DNA of 45,977 nucleotides from a virus. The stretch's first letter is position 1. Each line of letters begins with the position of its first letter. Position numbers and translations under genes: made by a program. The DNA is taken from IMG/VR virus record IMGVR_UViG_3300043436_000772, positions 1 to 45,977 of that record. The stretch is one strand, 5' to 3'. Below the pieces are notes generated by a model. The model searched no databases. It was not told the origin of the DNA and was given only the letters and a program-made list of their open reading frames with translations. Shown here piece by piece: positions 34,101 through 42,200 of the stretch.

Positions 34101-37100
34101 AATGCAGGAGCAAACATTGGCAAGGGAGCCATTCAGGGTATTCAGTCTCAAATAGACGATGCAAAAAATGCAGGTACACAAGTAGGTCAGGCAGCAGCAC
34201 AAGGAGTGTCTCAGTCTGGAAGAGTCGCAGGTCGTGGTAGTAGACGAGTAAGACAAGAAGAGATGGCACCACATTCTGTAACTGGACAACTTGTTCCACT
34301 AAGCATGGTTAACTCACCTTTGTATGGACCAGAAGAAAAGCCTTCGGCACAAAAACAAACATCAGCAACCTCTGGACGCAGAGGAAGATTATCAAATATG
34401 TTAAGCAATGCTGGAAACAGAGTTAGCAGTGGTATTTCTGGAATGAGCCAAGGAAAGTTCCAGGGAGGAATGTTTGGAGCATCTATGGTTGCAGGACTAG
34501 GCTCAATGCTTGGCGGTCCAGTAGGAGATGTCTCTGGTGCACTATCAATGCCATTAGCAATGGCTGGAATGTTTCCTCAAATACAAGGTGCTCTTGGAAA
34601 GATTGTTGGAGGTCTAGTAAGATTTGTGCCATTTATTGGAACAGCACTGGCAGCATGGCAACTGTGGGACCAGGTAGCAGTACCACTTATTAAAAAAAAT
34701 GCAGATAGTTATAAAGCACTCGCAGAAACTCTTGACGTTACAAAAGAAAAGATTGATGGAATAAATAGTTTCTTTGGAACAGAAGGAAAAATAACTGGAA
34801 TTAGGGCTGCGGTCACTGGTGGATTAGAGTCTCAGGGTTCTGGAAAAGCAAGTATTGCTGCACAATTTATGGAATCAGACAACTTTAAAAACAATTTCCA
34901 AAAATCTGCACAAGGTTTAAAAGATTTAAGTGATAAAGAAGTTAAATTAGCAATGACTGCTCTTGGAGCAGACCTTACTGGAATGGGGTATGAAAAAGAG
35001 GCTGTTCAAGCAATTGTAGAAGCAATGCTTATGGAAGCAAAGAAGACAAAGGTGTCTATCGATTTTGAATCACTGACATTTGGAAAGAACACTGTTGACA
35101 GTTTGTCTAAAGACATGTCAGCAATATTTAAAACATATACAGAAAACTCTCCATTTACAGGTATCTTTAATGCCGAACAGGTAGCAAAAACAGAAGCATC
35201 AGTTTCTCAAATATCCTCTCTAATATCTGGTCTTTCTGGTCAATTCCAAAATGGAATAATTACAGGAACAGAGTTCAGTCTTAATTATGATGTTATTATT
35301 AGACAGTTTAATGCATTAGAAAAATCTCAACCTGGACTTGGTGTCCAAGGAATGCTTGATGTATTAAAGAAATTAAATCCTGAAATGGCGGCATTAGCAA
35401 GTAAAATAACCAATCTTTCAAGTTTGTCAAATATTACTAAAGCAGTCTCACTTGGATTAAATTTACCAAACCAAGTTTATAGTAATTTGGAGCCTACATC
35501 TAGCACTCTTGTTCAAGGAGAACAAAATAAAAAATTGAATGCTGCAATAAGACTTGCACAAAGATATGGCGACCAACAGGTAAAAAATCAAAAACAAATA
35601 AAAAATTTGCAGTCTTCAACAGCAGACCTTTCAAAGGTAGAACAAAAAATTAATGATAAGTATGATAAGCGTATCACCCAACTTGATAAGATTAAGAAAC
35701 TTAATGACCAGTTAACTAAGTCTCAACAGGGACAATTGTCCTTGGCAGAAGCCTTAAATAAGGGAGATATTGGTGCTGCTGCTCGTGCTGCAATAGATAT
35801 TCAAAATACAGATATCCAAAACGCATTAGACCAACAGAAAACTGGTTTGGATGAAGCAAAGAACTTAGAACTTAAAGGTGTTTCTGCTCAAAAAGATGCT
35901 ATAGCAGATAGCATAGGTTCACTACAAGCATCTATAGAAACGCTTCAAACTAAAATTGAATCTATTGAAATAAAGGTTGTTCTTCCAGAAGCAGCATCCA
36001 CAGGAGTTACGTCTGACGTTGCCCCACTTAGAGTTACTGACCCAAAAACAGGAATGAGGGTTCAGACCGTTAGTCCAACTGGTCCAGATGGAAAACCAAT
36101 AAACGCAATTAGCGACAACCAACCTTGGAACAAAAAACCATACACAGAGTGGTATAAAGACCCAATGGATTATACTTCAAGAATGGCTAGTTACTTCTCT
36201 AGACATAGAGATGCAAAACCAGGAAAGAATGGAATCTATCCATCATTTAAACCATACAATATTGGTGGGCAGGTTACAGGTCCAGGTAGCGGAACTAGCG
36301 ACAGCATTCCAGCAATGCTTTCTAATGGAGAATATGTTATTAGAGCAAATGCTGTAAAGACTATTGGTGTCGATACCCTTGATAAATTAAACCAAGCAGA
36401 TAGAATTGGCTTTGCTGCTGGAGGTATGGTTCGAAAGTACAAAGATGGTGGAAAAGCAAAGTCTTGGGACTTGAAAGACCCATCTGCTCCATGGAATCAA
36501 GGAGATTTTAAAAAGTTTAATGACTACCAAACTAGAAAGCAATACTGGGCTATGTCTCAACCAGGAAGCAAGGAAATTGTTGATGCTGGAAAGACCGCTG
36601 GATACTTTATGCCAGGTATCGGTTCTGGACTAGCGTTTGGTGACGCTGGCACTTCGTTCGGTAAGGGTGATGTTGGTGGAGGACTCCTGAATACTGCCTT
36701 TGGTTTTGGTGCTATGTGGATTCCAAAGGCACTTGGAATGATTGGTAAGGGTCTTGGAGCAGCAGGAGACTTTATTAAAACAGGTTTAGGTATTCGTGGC
36801 GGTAAGAATGCGTTAAAGGCAGCAGCATCATCTACAGGAGTAGACGTTTCCAAGGTCGGAAAATTAGCACCAAGACTAGGCTTCAATCTTTCTGACGCTG
36901 CTTTGCATAGCATGGTTAAAGATAATTTTTATGGCAATATGAGAACTGGCGTTAGAAGTTCTACATCAGATAGCCTAATGAACAGAATAGCAGTAGAAAA
37001 AAATATGATGGGTATTCCTGCTAATGCTGCGGCAAGCAAGACACCAGCATACGGATTCTTAACAACAAAAGAAGATGTTCCATCATACTATAACTCTATT

Positions 37101-38678
37101 ATGGGCGGTATGGGTCCAAGAAGCAAGCAACAAGAACAGATAGATATATTCAATCGACTCATAAACCCACAGAGCAGATATCTTGGTCGCTATGGTAGAA
37201 ACACAATAAAACTAAAACCAAAGGCTTTAAGACGAGCAACTGTCAGTATGGGAGACAGTCTTTCAATTTGGGACCAAGCGATTAGACTTGGAAAGAAAAT
37301 TCCAAGAGTAGACAAACTTTCGGGACTATCCTCAACATTCCCAGCACTATCTGGAAGACTTGAGTCTACCCAAAAAATGATGAATACAGATGTTCCTGGA
37401 ATTAGAACTCCTACAGCATTCCCATATATTGAGGCACACCTTCCTGGTGGATTTAAACTTAAAGATATAGAGTCAATTATGCTTAATCCTACAGATAAGT
37501 TTGGACCACACCCAGAAAAAATTGCAGCAGATTTAGCAGAACGCAAGGCTGCACTTGAAGCACTGTTTAAATCAATGGGAATTAAAGGCATAAAGATTAC
37601 AGAAAACGAGGGCATCAAGATAGGCAAAAATGCCTTCGATGACTTTATAAACAAGGGTGGCAAGACGCATGAGGGTAGTATGGCAAACTATCCACTGCCT
37701 AGTCGTGGTCCTAAAAAACCTGCAGGAACCCCCTTCTCCCCTATTTCTGGTCCAATGCAGGGTGCGTCATTGCCTTTTGGATTTTCAAAAGCACCAACAA
37801 AAGCAGAGATGGATGCTGTTGTTGCATTTATCCAAAACTCTCCACTTGCACAAATTCAAAGGGGAGACGCTTTAGCCAGCATTGTTGGCAAGTCTACAAT
37901 TGCCAAGGGCAATCAAATGTTCCGTGTTCCAACTATTAGACAAAATGAAGAACTGGCAACAAAAAATGTTGGTGACATAATTGACCTTGGAAAAAGATTT
38001 ACATCAATAGCAGGGCAATCAGAACTTCAAGCAATTGGCATGACTGCCGCTGGAAAACTTAACACAGGCAACAGAGAAATTGGTGTAAACACAATTATAA
38101 AATTTGTTGCTGGAGAAGATATTCCAGGAATTATGAATCATAAAGTATATAATCAAAACTATCTTAAGAGTGCTTTTGGCAAAAAAGCAGACGAGTATCC
38201 GTTCCAGTCCGAAGGACTTCTGCCACCTGGACTAAAAGGAAAGATAGTTGGAATAAGCCAAAATGGAGACCAAAGAATATTGGAAGTTTTGCTATCTAAG
38301 TTTGCTAAGGGTGGTATGGTTCGTAAATATGCTATGGGTGGAATGGTTCCTATTGCAGAGCCAGCCCCTAGACAGTTTGCTAATGGCGGATATGCTATGG
38401 GAACAGACACAGTTCCTGCTATGCTTACCCCAGGAGAATTTGTAATCAAAAAATCAGCGGTAGATAGAATTGGAACTTCTACTCTTAATAAGATTAATAG
38501 ATATGCAGAGGGTGGACTTGTTGGTGGCTCAACTAGCACAGCGATTGGCGATTCCGTGTATAATTATAGTGTGAATGTAAACGTTGCTACTGACTCCGAC
38601 CCTAACCAAATTGCAAGAGCAGTTATGTCACAAATTAGAAAAGTCGACAATCACCGAGTAAGAGGAAGTGGAATTTAA
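31176..38678 (+). CDS. Tape measure protein with C-terminal enzyme-like domains
   Basis: A 2,500-residue tail-length ruler; at about 1.5 angstrom per residue this predicts a tail near 370 nm. The first 500 residues are helical (coiled coils, ADAAAMGKKGADLLAQVSSS and phage-tape-measure core), followed by hydrophobic segments at about 540-575 and 1,100-1,170 that may enter the membrane during DNA ejection, and another coiled coil at about 1,450-1,610. Three GTSDS/SNGEYVI-type Gly-rich repeats lie at about 670-700, 1,696-1,725 and 2,404-2,430. Between the last two repeats are two non-ruler domains (about 1,945-2,155 and 2,222-2,375). AGAGGTG precedes the ATG at 31176; an in-frame TTG two codons earlier was rejected. 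Confidence 0.92.
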   Translation: MADDIQSNIKINVDTASAMDSIRLLQNQISAFHTQMSRMGAATSADARNLQQNLINSINSTGAFTANMTKVRTTAEQFSLSLEKNKLSMGEYFRYAGGASKTFGKVFKAEFDTINKVARERVKDLQSQYIKLGRDANGAMQAIRVRPLVLDMDNLGTKTQIAAQRQQLLNQLLKQGSTNLLNFGKNTQWAGRQLMVGFTIPLSIMGAAAMKSYKEIEEAGIRLRRVYGDLGTTNMETEKMVKEIQRLALEYTKYGVAVKDSMQMAADAAAMGKKGADLLAQVSSSARLAVLGGVDQQMALKTTTSLTDAFGVSTRQLAKDINFLNAVENQTVLSIEDMTIAIPKAAPVIQQLGGDVKDLAFFLTAMKEGGINASESANALKSGLASLINPTNTASKMLQGFGINLREIVQGNRGDVKKTVVDFAQALDTLDPLNRARAIEQLFGKFQFARMSTLFKNVIEQGSQASQVLKLASASSLELSMLAQRELNKIEQSPLYKFQKSIADFQAALAPVGEQFMKALTPIINFGADVLKNFNNLEEGVKGFIVKVVAVAGVVGPVLLMSFGLIANAVANVIKGFALMKDIFNKTGKSSLSLGEQVNYMTNEQIQAAAIASSLDQVHSKLKQTFTSEAAAVDMLTAAYQRSVAAQRAFGVPITPRGPVATGPVKKYAAGGIIRGPGTGTSDSILAMVSNGEAIIPAKSVARNPGMVNQLVSGNIPGYRQGREGDIPTYGEYGLRLQNARENMRKQSSPASGSEILSFASMRIGEALGIKPSQSSVNKGLFDPIYKKYEQTFTRYADKIKLEFDTTFSDISDTNERMRQARQTAAKFIEKEAMQLSTSNAERLALRRSLGLEEDFYGSAPTMPRREGGRFLERARKSIYDLKTTGIRGYVSLSGGAKSLYSRMTGQSAENYQLGHYNEPRYVSGQELAKSPNLSGAARKALESVGITIGKQAEQSVVAGVKASTKQRSPSKEAHNAGANIGKGAIQGIQSQIDDAKNAGTQVGQAAAQGVSQSGRVAGRGSRRVRQEEMAPHSVTGQLVPLSMVNSPLYGPEEKPSAQKQTSATSGRRGRLSNMLSNAGNRVSSGISGMSQGKFQGGMFGASMVAGLGSMLGGPVGDVSGALSMPLAMAGMFPQIQGALGKIVGGLVRFVPFIGTALAAWQLWDQVAVPLIKKNADSYKALAETLDVTKEKIDGINSFFGTEGKITGIRAAVTGGLESQGSGKASIAAQFMESDNFKNNFQKSAQGLKDLSDKEVKLAMTALGADLTGMGYEKEAVQAIVEAMLMEAKKTKVSIDFESLTFGKNTVDSLSKDMSAIFKTYTENSPFTGIFNAEQVAKTEASVSQISSLISGLSGQFQNGIITGTEFSLNYDVIIRQFNALEKSQPGLGVQGMLDVLKKLNPEMAALASKITNLSSLSNITKAVSLGLNLPNQVYSNLEPTSSTLVQGEQNKKLNAAIRLAQRYGDQQVKNQKQIKNLQSSTADLSKVEQKINDKYDKRITQLDKIKKLNDQLTKSQQGQLSLAEALNKGDIGAAARAAIDIQNTDIQNALDQQKTGLDEAKNLELKGVSAQKDAIADSIGSLQASIETLQTKIESIEIKVVLPEAASTGVTSDVAPLRVTDPKTGMRVQTVSPTGPDGKPINAISDNQPWNKKPYTEWYKDPMDYTSRMASYFSRHRDAKPGKNGIYPSFKPYNIGGQVTGPGSGTSDSIPAMLSNGEYVIRANAVKTIGVDTLDKLNQADRIGFAAGGMVRKYKDGGKAKSWDLKDPSAPWNQGDFKKFNDYQTRKQYWAMSQPGSKEIVDAGKTAGYFMPGIGSGLAFGDAGTSFGKGDVGGGLLNTAFGFGAMWIPKALGMIGKGLGAAGDFIKTGLGIRGGKNALKAAASSTGVDVSKVGKLAPRLGFNLSDAALHSMVKDNFYGNMRTGVRSSTSDSLMNRIAVEKNMMGIPANAAASKTPAYGFLTTKEDVPSYYNSIMGGMGPRSKQQEQIDIFNRLINPQSRYLGRYGRNTIKLKPKALRRATVSMGDSLSIWDQAIRLGKKIPRVDKLSGLSSTFPALSGRLESTQKMMNTDVPGIRTPTAFPYIEAHLPGGFKLKDIESIMLNPTDKFGPHPEKIAADLAERKAALEALFKSMGIKGIKITENEGIKIGKNAFDDFINKGGKTHEGSMANYPLPSRGPKKPAGTPFSPISGPMQGASLPFGFSKAPTKAEMDAVVAFIQNSPLAQIQRGDALASIVGKSTIAKGNQMFRVPTIRQNEELATKNVGDIIDLGKRFTSIAGQSELQAIGMTAAGKLNTGNREIGVNTIIKFVAGEDIPGIMNHKVYNQNYLKSAFGKKADEYPFQSEGLLPPGLKGKIVGISQNGDQRILEVLLSKFAKGGMVRKYAMGGMVPIAEPAPRQFANGGYAMGTDTVPAMLTPGEFVIKKSAVDRIGTSTLNKINRYAEGGLVGGSTSTAIGDSVYNYSVNVNVATDSDPNQIARAVMSQIRKVDNHRVRGSGI
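33177..33282 (+). repeat. Tape-measure Gly-rich repeat 1
   Basis: GGIIRGPGTGTSDSILAMVS followed by NGEAIIPAKSV. This repeat is common in tape measures and often marks domain borders. Confidence 0.6.
36261..36350 (+). repeat. Tape-measure Gly-rich repeat 2
   Basis: GGQVTGPGSGTSDSIPAMLS followed by NGEYVIRANAV; closely related to repeat 1. Confidence 0.65.
37006..37640 (+). other. DUF3626-like domain inside tape measure
   Basis: Tape-measure residues about 1,945-2,155. The order of motifs is GRYGRNTIKLKPKALRRATV, then MGDSLSIWD, then PYIEAHLPGG (Pro2083, Tyr2084, Glu2086) and a hydrophobic helix-rich end. The RYG...L-P--..RAT...GDSL....Y-EAH--GG..L-DI-- pattern resembles DUF3626-type domains seen in toxins and in some phage tape measures. 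Activity is unknown. Confidence 0.45.
37840..38300 (+). other. ADP-ribosyltransferase-like domain inside tape measure
   Basis: Tape-measure residues about 2,222-2,375 follow the R-S-E layout of mono-ADP-ribosyltransferases: Arg2250 in QMFRVPT, a GDIIDLGKRFTSIAG strand with Thr2276-Ser2277 in place of STS, and Gln2344-x-Glu2346 in PFQSEGLLPPG, the place where these enzymes have [Q/E]xE before the LLPPG-type strand. The final strands (GKIVGIS..GDQRILEVLL) also fit. Similarity by eye only. Confidence 0.5.
38383..38461 (+). repeat. Tape-measure Gly-rich repeat 3
   Basis: GGYAMGTDTVPAMLTPGEFV, then IKKSAVDRIG. Divergent third copy, followed closely by the C-terminus. Confidence 0.55.
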
Positions 38679-39292
38679 TGGCTAGTTCAGCGTATATTTC
38701 TGGCAGGAAAAAGTATCACAGACCGCAAGCCCTACTCTTTTCAAATAATCCTGGAAGCGTAGTTAATGGAAGATTTATTCCAGATAACAATGAGTTCGGA
38801 GATTCTACAAACTCTAGCCAAGACTTTATAATTGTTTCTGACCACAACAGGGGTCCACTAGATTTTGGAGTGCAAAGAATCGAAAACCGTCAGCGTATGG
38901 TGAATGGTCGTATGCGTTCATACTTTATTGCTGATAAAAGAACTTTAACTATTTCTTGGGAAAACTTACCATCCAGAGCCTTTGGCTCAGACCCAAACTT
39001 CAATGCATCCACAGGAAAACCAGACAGTGCTAATGACCAGTATACTATAGACGGTGGTGCAGGTGGTGTAGAACTTTTAGATTGGTACGAGACTCACAAC
39101 GGAACCTTTTACGTCTTTTTATCTTATGATAAGTACACAGAGTTTGGCAAAGACAATGCAGCGTACGGACGTTTAGCAGAATATAGCGAGGTACTAGAAA
39201 TGTACATTACAGACTTTACATACAGTGTAGATAAGCGTGGTAGAACAAACCATGACCTATGGAATATTTCTATTACACTGGAAGAGGCATAA
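38678..39292 (+). CDS. Minor tail/baseplate-like protein
   Basis: A 204-residue beta protein directly after the tape measure, the position of distal-tail or hub-adaptor proteins. Recognisable parts: FIIVSDHNRGPLDF (45-60 region), RTLTISWENLPSRAF, and a closing VLEMYITDFTYSVDKRG with NISITLEE at the C-terminus. It starts one base into the tape-measure stop (TAATG) and ends in the same way with the next gene, so the three are translationally coupled. Confidence 0.65.
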   Translation: MASSAYISGRKKYHRPQALLFSNNPGSVVNGRFIPDNNEFGDSTNSSQDFIIVSDHNRGPLDFGVQRIENRQRMVNGRMRSYFIADKRTLTISWENLPSRAFGSDPNFNASTGKPDSANDQYTIDGGAGGVELLDWYETHNGTFYVFLSYDKYTEFGKDNAAYGRLAEYSEVLEMYITDFTYSVDKRGRTNHDLWNISITLEEA

Positions 39293-42200
39293 TGTATTCA
39301 GACATAAGTTTAACTAATCACTTACAAACTTCTTCAACAGTTGCAACAAAAAGCAAAATAATTGCAGAGTGGAACCTAAACAGTTCTGAAACAATTCAGG
39401 CAATTGGTAACTATAAGAATAGACCAATGAGTGCTAATTTTAATGCTAACACTGCATCAACTGCATGGAATCCTAATGAAAACGAAACTACAGAAAGCAC
39501 AAATCAGTGGTATGGGTACACAGACTATGATGTTGTTGTTGATGGAGGATATACAGATGAAGGTGCAACTCCAGTAACTTTTAGAAACTCTAGAGAAAGA
39601 CAAAAATCATTAATGTCTTTGGAGGATTGTTTTAATAGGTTTAGACCTCGCTCTGGAATTAACAAACTTAGATTTTTTGGAAAGGGCAAAAAGATATTGC
39701 CAGTTGGCAATTTTGGAACTACCTTTTTAAATCCAAGATATTATGCAGGAAGCAAAGATGACAGGTTCAAGTATTGGTCATCATATAGAACACAGAATGG
39801 TGTTGAATACGGAATATCTGGAACATACTTTAATGCTCCTACCGTGATTCACGACACAGCACCTTTTGTAGTATACAAAAATCTAGTTCCTACCAACAAA
39901 GTTGTTATTAAAGTTCAAACAAATGTTAGTAGCAATCAGTCACTACCAATAGCAAACAGTGACCCATTTTTTTCTGGTTCAACTCCAAACTATAAATCTA
40001 CTCCGCTTATTTGGAAGGTGCAAAAGTATGATGGAACACAATGGACAGATATGTATACCACCACTAACGATGTGTTTACCGAAGACGGATATTTTCAGTT
40101 ATCTTATGGACTCACAAATACAGAAGTGTTAGTAACCTATAAGGATAGTTTTAATGTAATTGGCACTGTATCATCTACTGCAGCCTTGCCACTGATACAA
40201 GACCCAAAAAGAAAAGGTCAGGCATACCTCGTGAAGTCGAGCAATACAGATAAGGGTACTTTTTACATATACAATGGAACTGTATCCGAAACACCACTGA
40301 GCAATTATGTATCTTTTGTTCCAACATATGGATGGTATAAAAGCGAAGAGTCAGTCACAAACTCACAATCATTTGTAACAGAGTTAGACAAAACGATTGC
40401 ACCAAGTTTTGTAGAAAGCACTGTAACATTCTACAGAGAGTTTGAATATATTCGTGGACTTAGAATTTTGGTTACGTCTATGCTCAACACAAACACAGTT
40501 TTTGACCTTATCGAGTTGTCTCCTAGACTGGAGGCAGACATAACAGACAGTGTTTCGTCTTTTTCATTAAAGAAGTTTGCTTCTGATATAGGAGTTAGTA
40601 GTTTGCCAGTTGGACAGTTGTTAGCATCTACTGGAGACATATCCATATTTGATAGCAATGAAGTCTTTAATAAAAATAATTTAAATAGTTTATTAAACAT
40701 AACTTCTGCAATAACACTAATTAACAAAAGTTTGCAAATTAGGTTTTATGAAATTGTTTCAAATGTTCCAAAAGAGTTTGCCATTTTATCCAAGACTCCG
40801 CAGCCTACTGGAACCACAAACATTACAATAACAACTGAGGGAAATCATGGAATGGTTCAGGGGGATTCTGTCATTGTTTCTGGGGTAACTCCAAATGGCT
40901 ATAATGGCACCTGGACTGCACAAACAGGAACAAATGCTACTACATCTACTCTTGTTTTAAACATCGGAAGCAATCCTGGAAGCATAACTAAAGTTGGTAC
41001 TGCAATGAAAGCAAACCCAACATATAGAGACTTTTATGTTCCAGTAAAGACAATGTATTCCGATGGCTTTCCACAGTATAGCGATGGAACTAGGGATGTT
41101 TCCATATCTCTTAGAGACCTAACCTTTTATTTCGAGTCATTTTTAGCACCAGAAATATTGTTAAGAAATGCATCTGTTAGTTTTATTGTTGCAACTTTGC
41201 TAGACTCTATAGGTTTTTCAAACTATCAATTTTTAAGAGGAGGCAAATCGGATGCAGTAATTCCATTCTTCATGGTTCCACCAGATAAAAACGTAATGCA
41301 GGTGTTGCAGGATTTAGCCATAGCAACACAATCAACAATGTTCTTTGATGAAATGAATAACTTTGTAATTATGAGCAAAGAATATCTTGTTCCACAATCA
41401 ACCGCTATAAGAGATAAGAGTATAAGTTTATATGGTTTTGATGACGGTCCAAGAAAAGCAAACATTCTAGAAATTAACTCAGAGTCTAATGATATTTATA
41501 ATGATGGAAAGATAGTTTACTACAACAGATATATTCAAAAGCAGCCTAACGATTTGCAAACTCTTTCTCAATTAGACAAGAATCAAGTTTTTGAATATCA
41601 AAGGTCTGTTCTTTGGTCGTTAGAGGCAAGCGAAAAAAATACTCAATCTAGAAATGAGCAAGACGATACTCAAACAGCATACCCACTGACAGCAATTCCT
41701 CTTGCAAAAACTCTTAAAGTTCAGGTTCCAGAAGTTGTGGCAAGAACACCAGAGCCAGTAATAATAAATAATGTTATTAATTTTGGAGATGGCGTTTATT
41801 GGATGGGAAGATTTGGTGGATACTTTTATTCAAATGGTGAGATTATAAAGTATGATGCGATTGAATATAGTTATGGTTCTGCTGACTCCACTAATACCGT
41901 TTGGGTAACAAGCAATGAAGAGTATCAGTACTTTTTTTCACAAATTAACAAAGGTGATAAGATGTATAAGACTGGCAATGTTAGAATATATGCAGAACCA
42001 TTTTATGAAAATGATGGAAAACTTAAGGTTGGTCCTGTATCAAAGCATGGTCGTGGACAATTTGGAACAACAATTGCGGAACATCAAGTTGACGATGGAA
42101 CAACAACACAGTGGTGGGAAACAAAGAGAGCGTCACTGCCAACACAGTATCATCAAATATTTCAAGGCAAGAATACATCTTCAACAATTAATAGCAATAA

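Noticed and set aside
39259-39291. Upstream in-frame ATG for the hub gene
   Set aside because: It lies inside the previous gene without a ribosome site, whereas ATG at 39292 has the TAATG coupling used repeatedly in this cluster.
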